This document shows positions 38,910-49,865 of a stretch of DNA of 64,000 bases, piece after piece. The translations under genes were made by a program, and so were the position numbers. This DNA is from Antedon mediterranea (lineage: Eukaryota > Echinodermata > Crinoidea > Comatulida > Antedonidae), in the NCBI RefSeq assembly GCF_964355755.1, contig NC_092675.1, forward strand, positions 9,377,312 through 9,441,311. Reading direction: 5' to 3'. The notes under the pieces were generated by a model. That model was given only the letters and a program-made list of their open reading frames with translations, was not told the DNA's origin and searched no databases. The first letter of the stretch is position 1, and each line of letters opens with the position of its first letter.

Positions 38910-40279
38910 TAAAGTGATTTATATATAAACTTTCATTGTAGTAACCATCAATAACGCTTTTCAACAAAGGGTCTATTTTCATTAACAAAACATTTCTCTG
39001 ACTAGATGTTCATAACCCACCTGTGTTAAATACCTCTGTCACCTGTCAACATGACACCTGCTTCATGCTTGAGTGAATCACATTATAAACTCTTTCATGC
39101 ATGAGTGACTCATTGCAAACTTCTGTATGCTTGAGTGATTCACACATTACAGGTACAGTACAATTTACAAATCAAAAATGTTTTCTGTAGACCTACTCAT
39201 CAGTTAATTGACCTAGAGAGAGGTTAAGTTTGTGTGGCCCTACCCTTCCTTCCCTCACAACCTATTAAATCAATTGATTTCAGTTAAATCAGTCAACAAT
39301 ATTGTGGATGTGTGAAAGCGAAAGATACTTTGTTCAACTTACAATTATTATAATACGAGGAATTCAAAGAACATATTCAGTTTCATATCTTTAATATTTT
39401 GCCAAAATTTGGTTGACTATGATCTCTCCTATCAAGAGCTCTCACCTATGATTGCCACATATTCAGAATCAATTCTTCAAATTTTTTTTAATACGCCACC
39501 CTGAAGTAGTCACTACGTAGTTTTTTTTTGTGGAGTTTCACGAAGCAGGATTTCTGGAACTACAAAAAAAAAGGAGAGATAGTAATTTAAGGCCATATCT
39601 ACCACCTACTAGATCAAATCTATCAAATTCATACCATATGCAACTAATTTACAGATAAAAAAACCTGATTATTTCAAGTTACCAAAGCTCATTTTGAGTA
39701 ACATTTAAATAATTGATAAACCAATAAGGGTTGTTGTTAATATCACATGACCTCAACTAAATAAAGACGTGAGAATAACAAAAATGAACACATCAACTAA
39801 GTTTCCTTAAGATGGTATGAGTCAGATAGCCTAGCGAATCATGATAACACTTGCCCTAATACTGGGTTACAACACAAGGCACGTCGCCAAAATTATAAAA
39901 ATCAAAATTGCATTAGTCTATACAGTATATTAATAATAGACAAACGTTTATGAGTACTTTTGGCATAGCTATACATTGGAGCAGTCCCCAGAAGATTAAT
40001 TTTATATTATGAATAATCTTTCAATTTATTATAAACCTGTTACTCCCAAAGGAAAGGGCCAAACTGATGCAGTTGGTTAGTGTGAATATTGTATAGGTAA
40101 TATTATACTGTAACTCAATTTCAAAACATAGGAAATGTATGTAGAATATATAGGTTACAACTTTACCATAAATTGGAGAAAATAAACTATAATACTGAAT
40201 GAAAACATACAATGGAAAGTGAAATCAGTTACAGTCATGTGGAAGTCATGTTTTATGAGAATATATTATTAACAGAAGA
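38910..40279. other. AT-rich non-coding stretch
   Basis: I see no gene or RNA that I can support. Confidence 0.45.
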
Positions 40280-40600
40280 GATTTGAGTGGCTGAGCAGTT
40301 AAGACAGTTGAACCATAATTACGTAATAGCCATAAAATCGGCAAGGGTGTGGGTCACATGCTCCATGGTTCTGGTGGTCTGCTCGGATAAGGACTATAAA
40401 CCATAGGTCCAGTATACACATCTAGCTCATGTGCACTTTAAAGAACCTAGTACATCTTTCGAGATGAGTACACGGGTGTACTAGTTACAAACAGCCACTT
40501 TCACTCACCTCACAGCCATAACTGGGCTCTTGGGGAGACCAGTCTTTGACTGAAGAGGTTCCCGGTATAAATAAATAGTAAATTTAAAAATAAAAACATA
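40280..40600 (+). mobile_element. tRNA-headed SINE
   Basis: The head GAGTGGCTGAGCAGTTAAGA resembles the 5' half of class II (Leu/Ser) tRNAs, with a B-box-like GTGTGGGTCACA about 70 bases on. It continues with CGGATAAGGACTATAAACC and a central domain GTGCACTTTAAAGAACCTAG (40431-40450), also present in the 5S-headed SINE at 3402-3833. The tail is (ATAAA)n-like. No target duplication was identified. Confidence 0.7.
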
Positions 40601-40967
40601 TGACAAAATGTTTCACCATCAGTTTAAGTATCTATTTTGTTTTCTTTACAAAAACAAAGATGAACTTTTTAGATGCAGGGCCAAATTTCAAACAGTGACA
40701 AGAATCATAATTATAATTTATATTTTTGCTTTTGTCACACAGCTGTTTACTTTTACTATAGCTTGTTTATAAATGTATTGCTGTGTGCACTTTGGTTGGT
40801 TGTGTAGTACTACTCCCTTGTATATTTACCTATGTTTGTTATGTTCGAATCTTACCCCCTTGGTTACTGATTTGACATGTTTATGACCATGTTTACCAAC
40901 TTGGTATAATTATTAGAATAAGACCACTTTTTATTTTTAAATTGTGTTACCCAGTGTATTCTGATTG
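40601..40967. other. Non-coding stretch
   Basis: I see nothing that I can support. Confidence 0.4.
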
Positions 40968-40975
40968 GATAAGTA

Positions 40976-41616
40976 CCCGGGGGGGATCGCTCTTAAATAT
41001 TTCCATACGGGGAGGTGCCGCATTTACGGGTATATTTTCGAGGGCCTGGTAGCACAAGTGTGGGAAAATATGAAGAGTTGGTAGCACAAGTGTGGGAAAT
41101 GACAGGGTGAAATTAGTAGTTTAAGTCCCTAGCCCGCCCACCCGTGTCAAAATGTCACGATTTATCGCAAAATTTTGCAGGTATTTTAGCATACTGGATG
41201 CTATAAGCCCATCGCGGGGCCTATCGCTAAATACCTTTGAATAGGCCTAGAGTTTTCGCATCAGCAGAAAAACACGAAACATCCAGCCTAGGACAAAATC
41301 ATTCAACTGTGACCACTCTTGATCATCGTCGTCATGCACCCCGCGGATGCGCGAGATAAACTTTCAAAACACATTCGTGATTTTTCCATGAACGGTCTCT
41401 TTGGCCATGCGCAGATCATGCTGGGAACCAGTACAAATTTTGCGCCCTCTCTGGCGTGGCCTTGTTTCTGTCGTCTTTTTAGAGAACACTGGATTTTGGT
41501 AAATGGTAGTTCAAGTCCGTAGTATTTTTCAGTAAAACAGGTAGCGCAAGTGCCTCATGTCTTGAAGTGGCTGCTGCAGCCCCCTGTTTGGTTTATATAC
41601 AAGTGACCCCCCCGGG
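40976..41616 (+). mobile_element. hAT-like non-autonomous element, copy A (641 bp, uninterrupted)
   Basis: The ends CCCGGGGGGG and CCCCCCCGGG are inverted, with the exact 8-bp duplication GATAAGTA at 40968-40975 and 41617-41624, the length produced by hAT transposases. A second copy lies inverted at 59213-60675. The internal phrase GGTAGCACAAGTGTGGGAAA occurs twice. No transposase is present; the 67-codon frame inside has no recognisable domain. Confidence 0.85.
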
Positions 41617-41624
41617 GATAAGTA

Positions 41625-42699
41625 CCTATATGCAAATAGTTAACTACCCCCGCCCCCTCCTTTAAATAGCACCTACACCCAAAGATTGTTAGTAGTTGTT
41701 GTGTGGTCCTAATTCTGCTGGTTTCTTTCACCAACTCAGTCAATCCTTATTAGTGGATGTTACTTGACTTCTTATAGTGCAATTCTGGGTAAGATTATAT
41801 TTTTGTTCATTAATTTCCTCCACCTAAATTTTTCAAGCCTACCCCATTAAAAAAATCCCCGGGATCCAATAAATTCCCGGCGGGAAAAATGGTCGGTATT
41901 CACTGCGGGATAATATCAAAATCCCACATTTTTTTTGTTGAAATTTAGATTTTATCTGAATATTCCGACAGGATGTATGGTCAGTATTTCCGCTCCCGAC
42001 TGGGACCCCGCCAAATGGCTGAGACTTTTGAAGACAAGAGTTCAGCCGTGTTTTCAACCGGGATCCAGTACCAAAGGCAAAATCCCAACCCAAATAAAAA
42101 TGTTAATCCCGCCGAATGTGTCTCAAAATATTTGAGCACTGGTTTCAGAATTCACGGCTATTCCTTGAACTGACTTCACTAGGGCGACTCAATTGCATAA
42201 ATTGTCGTATACCATGATTGTCCTTTTGAATTCAGATGCCCCCATTCATGAATAACACCAGAACCATGATTTACATAATCGGTTATTCGGACAGACATCA
42301 ATGGACTAGATGCAAAAAAAAAACCAATTAAAAAAACAAAAAGTGATCACAAAGTTTATTTTTCTTCTTTTTCTAGATTTTGTATTTTTTGTTACGGATT
42401 ACCCGAATTTAGCATTCAATTACTACCTGTACTACTTTGGTCCCACACTATTTCTGGATAGATGTTAAAAATGTAAAACCTAAAAATAAAATATAGACAA
42501 ATTTAATTTATTGGTATAATAATAACAGCATCACATTAAAAAATATATAACCATTTATTAGATACGCTGTAGATACTAGATACTACTGTATGTTTAGCAG
42601 TAGAACAGTAGTTATAATATAAATTAATTAATTGTTGTTATTGTTGAATTGAGGGTAGGACGCTATTGGTTTCCTGAGTAGTACTTCTGCATCATTTGC
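41625..42699. other. Non-coding stretch, possibly repeat-derived
   Basis: 41830-42130 is enriched in CCCGG, CCCGAC and GGGATCC and has overlapping short frames, which looks repeat-like, but I could not find a second copy or termini. The rest shows nothing. Confidence 0.4.
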
Positions 42700-44206
42700 C
42701 ATTTTTATTTTCGTGTTTCTAGGATGTACGGTTTACGAGTTTTGAGGAATCAGACATTATCTGAGGTCAAAGGTCAAATTTTAAAAGTTGCGAATTTTTG
42801 ATACAAGTTGCCATACCAAGTTTTATGCTTCTAACCAAATTTGAAATATTTTGGGTCTAAGAAGAGCCCAACTACAAGTAATGTAGAAATTAGTGAAGGT
42901 AGACTTTCTGAAAACGGTGAATGTCCTCTCGTAGAAAGACGGTCTTTAGGCTTAGCCTAGCTATAGTCAGGTTCCTCATGTATGAAAATAGGGGTTCCGT
43001 AGGATTTTAATGCCCAAAGTGAGATTTCACTTGATTTTACTTTATTTTGGTGCTAGGATACCAAAAATGCTAGGTAACAAATTTTCACGATCCCGTAACC
43101 ATGGTAACAGCCCCAAATTCAAAATGGCGACCAAATGACCATATCTCCATATACTCTAGTAGCTAGATCAACTTTCGTATGCACTTTGAGGTCCAGAGAA
43201 TTTGCCTTCAGAAATTGGTTTAGGGTGGTCAAACAATCATTTTTGGCTTGGTTACACATTTTGAAAATGTGGCGAAAGGTCAAAAGGTCAGGGTGAAAGG
43301 TCATAAGACCAAACACCAATATGTCCTTAAATCTCAACAACCACTGGTCACAGCGAAGTAATTTTGGTCTCAAATTGATCAGAAGGTATACATTTATATT
43401 CAGTCTAATGGGACATTTTAGTTTAAAATGACCGGAAATGCCATTTCTGACCTTTGACCCACAACCCAGGGCATGTATTTATCTTCGTAACTACTGGTCG
43501 TAGACACTTGAATTTGGTTTTAAATTGTTCGAAATATATATTTTGTTATTTGAAAAACATTTTTAAAAATGTTACAAAAGGTCAAAGGGTCAGGGTCAAG
43601 GGTTATATAAACAAATAAATAAAGGTACTTGTATCTCGGCAACCACTGGTCGCAGCAAGTCAATTTTGGTCTCAAAATGTTCAAAATGCATGCATTTATA
43701 TTCCGTCTAATGGGGAATTTTAGTAAAAAATTATCAGAAATGCCATTTCTGACCTTTGACCCACATACCAGGGCATCTTCATATCTCTGTAAGTACTGGT
43801 CGTAGAAACTTAAATTTGGTATAAAATTGTTCGAAATATACATAATTCATTGTAATAGAAAATGTGGTTAAAAGATGAACAGAAAATACTATTACTAATG
43901 TTTCAAACAAAAAACATATCTCTACACAACTTATCCGTAGACAGTAATGTTATGCAATATGATACTTTAAATTGTTTCAATTTCAAGTAGGCCTACTAGT
44001 TATTGCTGTCCACCAGAACATTTTGATATAAACGTCAAGCTCAACAGTTCTTTTCAGAATGCTAGAAGTATTAACTTGCCATGTGTATCCGATTAAACGC
44101 TGCGGGCATTTATTGTTCAAAAGGGTTTTTAGGGGGAGGGGAGGCATCTTTATTTGGGGTATAATATGGTAACATGTATAATCAAATAAATACCACCTAG
44201 ATGTAA
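42700..44206. repeat. Left part of a large foldback element rich in AGGTCA motifs
   Basis: 42954-43146 is the inverted complement of about 53950-54130. 43150-44206 is the inverted complement of about 50932-52000, and both open the same incidental frame starting MRPKLLRCDQ. The sequence is built from loosely repeated units: a GAGATA phrase, an ACCACTGGTC phrase, then TGACCTTTGACCC, then an A/T-rich spacer. Perfect or near-perfect DR1 motifs occur at 42764-42776, 43448-43460 and 43750-43762, with a DR2 at 43277-43290. Confidence 0.8.
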
Positions 44207-44214
44207 AACAAGGC

Positions 44215-44308
44215 TGTAATGTTTTATCACTCTTCTATATTATACTTTATTCACATCGTCCATGTTGCACACGCTTCCCCTTACCTAGAGGGCGGCAACT
44301 ACATTACA
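44215..44308 (-). repeat. 3' LTR (94 bp)
   Basis: On the minus strand it starts TGTAATGTAG and ends ACATTACA (TG...CA termini), and includes AATAAAGTATAATATAG, a poly(A)-type signal. It is identical to the LTR at 48816-48909. Confidence 0.95.
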
Positions 44309-44320
44309 TTCCCTCCTTAC
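44309..44320 (-). other. Polypurine tract
   Basis: On the minus strand GTAAGGAGGGAA directly abuts the 3' LTR, the position where plus-strand DNA synthesis is primed. Confidence 0.75.
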
Positions 44321-44706
44321 TTTAGATAAGTTCTACAACTATCAAATACAACACTGAATATTAACTAACATTTTAACTATTAACTTTTATCATATTGACT
44401 AGCTTATTTAATTATTAATACTCTGATTGTTATGCTTCATATTAGTGTATATATTTTTTTTATAAGTAATTCTCCATCAATTGCATAGTGTCAATTATCA
44501 AGATATATTATTGTTTACTAATTAAATTCTCAGAAATGTTCAAATTGTCTTTTACTGTTTATCAATGTCTCTTGTCACAAATATAATCAATGTTCTTATC
44601 CAATAATTCGAAATCAATAACTTTGCTCAAAATCAAATTTAAATGTTCATCAAAATGTGAATCAACTCAACAATGTTCATATCCTTTGTTTCTATTATTT
44701 TCAAAC

Positions 44707-47700
44707 TTATTGGTCCAACACAAAATCATTATATCTTGCGGGCATTCGTCGATTCCTTTGCGGTCGTCTTGGTTCTTGTTGATCATTTACATCTTGGGGT
44801 CTTTCTACTACATCATCATCGACGTCTGACTCATAATCATTAAAAATGTTTATTTTCTTGAAATGAGAAATGTTCCTTCTAATTTTTATACCATTCCTAT
44901 CTGCAATTATAGCATTTCCTTTTCTCCAACTTACAATATACGGATCTGGGTCAAACGGGGTTGTTAACATATTCTTCTTTTGTTGCTTTACAAGCACTTT
45001 GTCTCCAACTTTCAAATCGCTTTCTTTTGTATGCAAATACATATCTCCGCTATCTTTCATTTTCTTCTTCTGTTCTTTATCTTTGTTCGCAACTTCTACA
45101 TCATTCTTCTCGTCTACTTTAGTCAGTGATGGAAAACATATTTTTATTTTTCTTCCATATAATAGTTCAGCTGGACTTTTCCTTGTGGTTGAATGTGGGG
45201 TTGCTCGATACTGCCTGAGGAATTCATATAACGCTTGATGCGGATTTCTTCCCTCAACACTTGCAGTTTGAAGAACTTTGGTTAATGTCCGATTGAATCT
45301 TTCAACTTCCCCATTTGCTCTCGGCCATAATGGAGTCGTTCTTCGATGTTTAAACCCTTGGTATGTTGCAAATTGCTCGAACTCATGACTGTTAAATGGA
45401 GGTCCATTATCTGACAATACTATATTAGGTATGCCATGTCTTGCGAATATCGCATCTAATTTCGGAATAGTTGCTTTCGCTGATGTCGACTGAACTATCT
45501 CGACTTCTGGAAATCTGCTATACATATCATATACAACAAGCAAATATTTTCCATTTGGCATTGGTCCTTTAAAATCAACTGCCACTTCAGTCCATGGTAA
45601 TGTTGGTAATTCTGTCATCTTCAATGGTTCTGGTTTCTCTGCATTCGTAGATACAGTCGCTTGACATGCTAGGCATTTTCTAACCTGTCGTTCTACCATT
45701 TTATCTATTCCAGGGAACCACACTTTTTCACGTATCAATGCTTTAGTCTTTACGATCCCTTGGTGTCCTACATGAGCCAATTCTACAGCTTTTCCTCTCA
45801 ATGTCTCTGGTAAAACTATCTGATGTCTTCGTAATATGATTTTATCTACTACTGCTATTTCATCTTTCACATTTTTAAATGGTTCCAACAAAGGATGTTT
45901 CCAATCTTTATCCTTTCCACTTTCAACAGCTTTCCTCAATTTCTTGAATGTTTCATCACGATCACTCTCTATTTCAATTTCTTGTTTGGTCATTGCCTTT
46001 GGAACACTGTTCTGCACAACATAGTTTACATAACTTCCTATCATATTAACATCTTGACTAACTTCTGTCTGTGTATCTGTTGAAGTAGGATGTCTGCTCA
46101 AGTAATCTGCAGGGTTGTCAATGCCTGGTCTATAGATCACTTCACAATCATATGGCATTAGTCGCAATCGCCATCTCTCAATCCTTGCGGACATCTGTTT
46201 TTGACTTTTGAAGATTCCTAGTAATGGCTTGTGATCCGTTGTTATCTTGAACTTTGCACCATATACGTACAAATGAAAATGTTCAGCACCGTATACAACA
46301 GCTAGCATTTCCCTCTCGGTTTGTGAGTATCTCGTTTCAACATCGGATAATGCTCTGCTTCCATATCCTATCACTTTACCATCTTGGCACATAATAGCTG
46401 ACAGGCCTACAGGGCTTGCATCTACTAGAATATTTGTTCTCTTGTTAATGTCAAAGTAAGTTATTACATCAGAACTAATTAAAGCTTTCTTTAGATCTTT
46501 AAATGATTGTTCTTCAACACCTGTCCATTTCCATTGGCTATTTTGATGAGTAAGCTCTCGCAATGGTGTTGTAATCGAAGCGTAATTGTAGATGAACCGT
46601 GACAAGTACTGAGCCATACCTAACAAGGACTTTACTTCACTTGCCGACTGTGGTCGTGGAGCATTCTTGAGACTTTCTATCTTCTGTGTATCAGCAGCTA
46701 ATCCGTCACTACTGAATGTATGTCCGTAAAACTTAACCTTTGGTTGAGCAAAACAACATTTCTCTTTATTTAAAGTTGCTCCACATTGCTTCAATCTTTC
46801 AAGAACTGCTTTAAGGTTTATGTCATGTTCTTGTTTTGTCCTTCCAAAAATAATTATGTCATCAGATATGTTTCTGCATCCATTTAACCCGCTCAATAAA
46901 TTTCTTACTGCAGCTGCAAATAATTCAGGGGCAGAATTCACGCCAAACATCAATCGTTTGTAACGAAACAAACCAACGTGTGTGCTAAACGTTGTAATAT
47001 ATCTGCTTTCAGGATGGAGTGAAAATTGATGATATCCAGATGACAAATCTAATGTGCTAAACACTGATGCACCATTCAAATCAGATACAATTTCATCTAA
47101 CGTTGGTATTGGGTGTTTTTCTCTCTTGATAGCTTGGTTCGCTTCACGCATATCAACGCATAAACGAACTCCATTTTTCTTCGGTACTACAACGATTGGA
47201 CTGACCCACGGTGTTGGTCCTTCAATTTTCTCTATGATGTCAAGTTCTGATAATCGCTTCAGCTCTCGATCAACATCAGCACGAACATGAAATGGTATTC
47301 TCCTGTGTTTTTGTTCCTTTGTTGGTACTGTTGTGTCGATGTGTAACTTGATCTCTACATCTTTGATTTTACCAATACCTCTAAAAAGTTCTGAGTAGTC
47401 ATTGATACATTGAGGAACACTATCTTCACTCTTACCAATTCCACACGCTAGTTTGACAAGCTCTAGTTCTTGAGATGTTTTCCATGATAACAAATTTCCT
47501 GTATTACCATGTACTATATAAAACTCAGTCTCTATACACTTCTGTGTGGATTCAATGGATATTTTGAGTTTAACAATTCCTACTACTTTCAGTGGATTTG
47601 CTTTTCCATATGCAAAGATTTCTGTTTTGTGTTTGTCAATTGTTGGCTTGGGTACTATCTTATCAAATGAAACACTATCCATCACGTTCACTGACGCTCC

Positions 47701-48708
47701 TGTGTCTACAAGTGCTCGCATCTGTACCTTGTTATTACAGTGGACTATCATATCACATGTTGGTAACTTTTTTGATGGTCCTGGGAGAACAAAAGCATAT
47801 TCTGGATCTGTTGCATAATCTGTATCTCCTGTTGCACCACTACTGCACACCTGTTCTTCCACTCTGCTAACTTGTTGTTTGCCTTTCGTGAAACAAACTC
47901 GTGCATAATGATCTTGTTTACCACATGAATTACAAATTTTACCTTTTGCTGGACACTCAGCCTCATGTGGGTATGCCAAACCGCATTTTCTACATGTTGA
48001 TGATTTTCCTGCTGGTTTTGACTTTTGTTTGTAAGTGGATTTATTATATTGACTTTGATTCTTTGTACCATTATATTTCTTTGAACGGCTACGATTTGTA
48101 AACTTCATCGCATTCACAGATTCTGTTGTCGCATTTACAGCTGATTGGGATGAATTTCCTTCAACCTCTGTTGCCCTTTTTTCTGACAACTCAACAGACC
48201 GTGCTAAATCAAGAATTTGTGTCAATGTTCTTTCCTTTTCTAGGATACGCCTTCTAAATCGGCTGTCTTTGCATCCTGAAATTATCTGTGTTTTAATTTC
48301 TCTGGTAATGTCATTGAAATTACACTTAACAGCCTGTAGACGCAGTCTACTACAGTACTGGTCTATTTTCTCACTAGGCTCCTGATTCATTCTCCGAAAA
48401 ATTATCGTTTCATAATCAATGTTACCTTTTGGGGTTAAATGTGTTGTCAAGGCTTCTTTGGCCTGTGTGTACGTACCACCATCACCACCAGTATCTTGAT
48501 CTGGCAGGGTGTCAAATTCATCTTGTAACTCTAACCCTCCATAGAATAACAACAGTGCTCTCTTTCGGGCATCATTTGTAATTCCAAAGCCTACCATGGC
48601 TCGCTCAAAACGCTTCAGCCACTTGGTCCACCTCGTCGCTCTGCTGGCGAGATCGGCGTGCACATCAAATGCAGGCAGGCTAGGCATATTACTATTCGCC
48701 GTAGCCAT
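44707..48708 (-). CDS. Gag-Pol polyprotein of Ty3/Gypsy element
   Basis: The 1333-residue single frame encodes all retrotransposon functions. Residues 1-235 are Gag (capsid-like), and 239-272 hold two zinc knuckles (CRKCGLAYPHEAEC, then CNSCGKQDHYARVC). The aspartic protease motif LVDTGAS is at 334-340. Reverse transcriptase spans about 465-665, with LDLSSGYH at 553-560 and the catalytic box NISDDIIIFG at 613-622, where Ser replaces the usual Tyr or Phe before the Asp pair. RNase H spans about 755-870 (ILVDAS at 760, TTDHKPLL at 823). Integrase has His979/His982 with Cys1012/Cys1015, then Asp1045, Asp1100 and Glu1136, the last two 35 residues apart as expected for D,D35E. A GPY/F-like C-terminal module (LKVGDKVLVKQ) and an acidic then Arg-rich tail follow. 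The start ATG has a strong context (CCACCATGG). Gag and Pol are fused with no frameshift. I see no disabling change. Confidence 0.97.
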   Translation of the reverse strand: MATANSNMPSLPAFDVHADLASRATRWTKWLKRFERAMVGFGITNDARKRALLLFYGGLELQDEFDTLPDQDTGGDGGTYTQAKEALTTHLTPKGNIDYETIIFRRMNQEPSEKIDQYCSRLRLQAVKCNFNDITREIKTQIISGCKDSRFRRRILEKERTLTQILDLARSVELSEKRATEVEGNSSQSAVNATTESVNAMKFTNRSRSKKYNGTKNQSQYNKSTYKQKSKPAGKSSTCRKCGLAYPHEAECPAKGKICNSCGKQDHYARVCFTKGKQQVSRVEEQVCSSGATGDTDYATDPEYAFVLPGPSKKLPTCDMIVHCNNKVQMRALVDTGASVNVMDSVSFDKIVPKPTIDKHKTEIFAYGKANPLKVVGIVKLKISIESTQKCIETEFYIVHGNTGNLLSWKTSQELELVKLACGIGKSEDSVPQCINDYSELFRGIGKIKDVEIKLHIDTTVPTKEQKHRRIPFHVRADVDRELKRLSELDIIEKIEGPTPWVSPIVVVPKKNGVRLCVDMREANQAIKREKHPIPTLDEIVSDLNGASVFSTLDLSSGYHQFSLHPESRYITTFSTHVGLFRYKRLMFGVNSAPELFAAAVRNLLSGLNGCRNISDDIIIFGRTKQEHDINLKAVLERLKQCGATLNKEKCCFAQPKVKFYGHTFSSDGLAADTQKIESLKNAPRPQSASEVKSLLGMAQYLSRFIYNYASITTPLRELTHQNSQWKWTGVEEQSFKDLKKALISSDVITYFDINKRTNILVDASPVGLSAIMCQDGKVIGYGSRALSDVETRYSQTEREMLAVVYGAEHFHLYVYGAKFKITTDHKPLLGIFKSQKQMSARIERWRLRLMPYDCEVIYRPGIDNPADYLSRHPTSTDTQTEVSQDVNMIGSYVNYVVQNSVPKAMTKQEIEIESDRDETFKKLRKAVESGKDKDWKHPLLEPFKNVKDEIAVVDKIILRRHQIVLPETLRGKAVELAHVGHQGIVKTKALIREKVWFPGIDKMVERQVRKCLACQATVSTNAEKPEPLKMTELPTLPWTEVAVDFKGPMPNGKYLLVVYDMYSRFPEVEIVQSTSAKATIPKLDAIFARHGIPNIVLSDNGPPFNSHEFEQFATYQGFKHRRTTPLWPRANGEVERFNRTLTKVLQTASVEGRNPHQALYEFLRQYRATPHSTTRKSPAELLYGRKIKICFPSLTKVDEKNDVEVANKDKEQKKKMKDSGDMYLHTKESDLKVGDKVLVKQQKKNMLTTPFDPDPYIVSWRKGNAIIADRNGIKIRRNISHFKKINIFNDYESDVDDDVVERPQDVNDQQEPRRPQRNRRMPARYNDFVLDQ

Positions 48709-48733
48709 GGTGGTTATTCAAATGATATTTAAC

Positions 48734-48742
48734 TTATATAAG
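48734..48742 (-). promoter_or_regulatory. TATA-like box in the retrotransposon leader
   Basis: CTTATATAAG lies just upstream of the gag-pol ATG, downstream of the very short 5' LTR. Whether it is used is unknown. Confidence 0.3.
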
Positions 48743-48801
48743 ACGGTATAGTTACGATTCTCATTTATCTAATTTATCTATCCTCATTTATTCACGTTTA
48801 T

Positions 48802-48812
48802 CCTCGTCGCCA
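48802..48812 (-). other. Primer-binding-site-like sequence
   Basis: On the minus strand TGGCGACGAGG starts three bases after the 5' LTR. TGG at this position matches the 3' CCA of a tRNA primer; I cannot name the tRNA. Confidence 0.65.
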
Positions 48813-48815
48813 AAT

Positions 48816-48909
48816 TGTAATGTTTTATCACTCTTCTATATTATACTTTATTCACATCGTCCATGTTGCACACGCTTCCCCTTACCTAGAGGGCGGCAAC
48901 TACATTACA
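48816..48909 (-). repeat. 5' LTR (94 bp)
   Basis: Base-for-base identical to the LTR at 44215-44308. Unusually short for a Gypsy LTR. Confidence 0.95.
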
Positions 48910-48929
48910 AAGGCCAACAGCCATTAAGT

Positions 48930-49676
48930 CGCGTGCTACAATGCATAGTGATACCGGACCGACAGACAGACCGACAGAGAGACCGACCGACCGACATAGT
49001 GAACTATACTGACCGAAATTACTGAACATGTTTAAAAATGTTGAAATGTTTAAAAACATTTATTTTTTTTAAATTTACACGTGCGTAGCCTGTCACTTTC
49101 GACGTGCTCGTATAACGTAATTTCGAGTTGAAAAGTAAGTCAAGAAAACAGAAATCGGGCAAAAAGAGTGCGCAATAACATTTAACGCGCAGTGCGCGCG
49201 CAAAAATATGCGCACTCATGGCAATTTTGTAAACGCTTAAAATTGCCTGAAATGTACTCTTATTTCATCGAAAATAAATTTTGAAAATGTTAAGCGCGCG
49301 TACGCATGCGTTACATGCGCTACGCACGTAATTGTATTGCCATATGATGATTTATGCCCTGAAATTTATGAGTACCAAATTTTATTTAATTGTGATTCAT
49401 GGTTGTGAAGATATGATTACAAACGTGATTTCGTTAAATCGTGCGTAGACCGCGTAATTTTTATTGCGCACCGTGAAAACATAACCACATTGATTCCTGG
49501 CCATAAGGAATATACTGTGAAAAATTGACCTAGCTAGCTTAAACTGATATCAAGATAAGGTCAGAAAGCGATAAAACGCATAGTGATACCGGACCGACAG
49601 ACAGACAGACAGACCGACAGACAGACAGACAGACCGACCGACCGACATAGTGAACTATAGAGTCGCTTCCACGCGA
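48930..49676. repeat. CpG-rich repeat with GACAGACC microsatellite modules
   Basis: Two modules reading GCATAGTGATACCGGACCGA then (GACA/GACC)n then CATAGTGAACTATA occur at 48951-49010 and 49578-49660. Between them lies DNA dense in GCGC and ACGC. The outer ends are AGTCGCGTG (48930) and CACGCGACT (to about 49670), inverted. The right end forms a hairpin AGTCGC-TTCCAC-GCGACT followed by AA. This could be a non-autonomous transposon, perhaps with a Helitron-like 3' hairpin, but the class is uncertain. Confidence 0.55.
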
Positions 49677-49865
49677 CTAAAAATACAGCACAATTAATAT
49701 AAAAAAATGATAACATTATGTCAAAATGCTTGGTAAATTGTAGATTATGGTAATTAATGAAATGTGTTGTGATACAATTATTTTGTAAATGCATGTGGCG
49801 GAGATGTTCTATTGGAGGGAATGGAGGCTTTTATTCAAAGCGGGTGTTAATTCGAATAAATACTC
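49677..49865. repeat. Inverted repeat, left arm
   Basis: Inverted complement of 50723-50930 with indels; for example GCTTTTATTCAAAGCGGGTG here against CACCCGCTTTGAATAAAAGC there. 49866-49996 then resembles 44035-44200 in the same orientation. Confidence 0.8.

Larger units (their letters stand above)
44215..48909 (-). mobile_element. Intact Ty3/Gypsy LTR retrotransposon
   Basis: This 4695-bp element has two identical 94-bp LTRs, an exact 5-bp target duplication AAGGC (44210-44214 and 48910-48914), a primer-binding-like site, a polypurine tract and one uninterrupted gag-pol frame. It sits in the foldback cluster: the left arm stops just before it. All parts needed for retrotransposition appear present, and the identity of the LTRs points to recent insertion. 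Confidence 0.97.

Noticed and set aside
41319-41522. 67-codon frame and its antisense twin in the second copy (60155-60415)
   Set aside because: Lies inside the non-autonomous hAT-like element and has no domain.
43119-43373. 84-codon minus-strand frame, and its twin at 51766-52113
   Set aside because: Both are frames across the foldback repeat; the match reflects DNA repetition, and nearby repeat units do not keep the frame.
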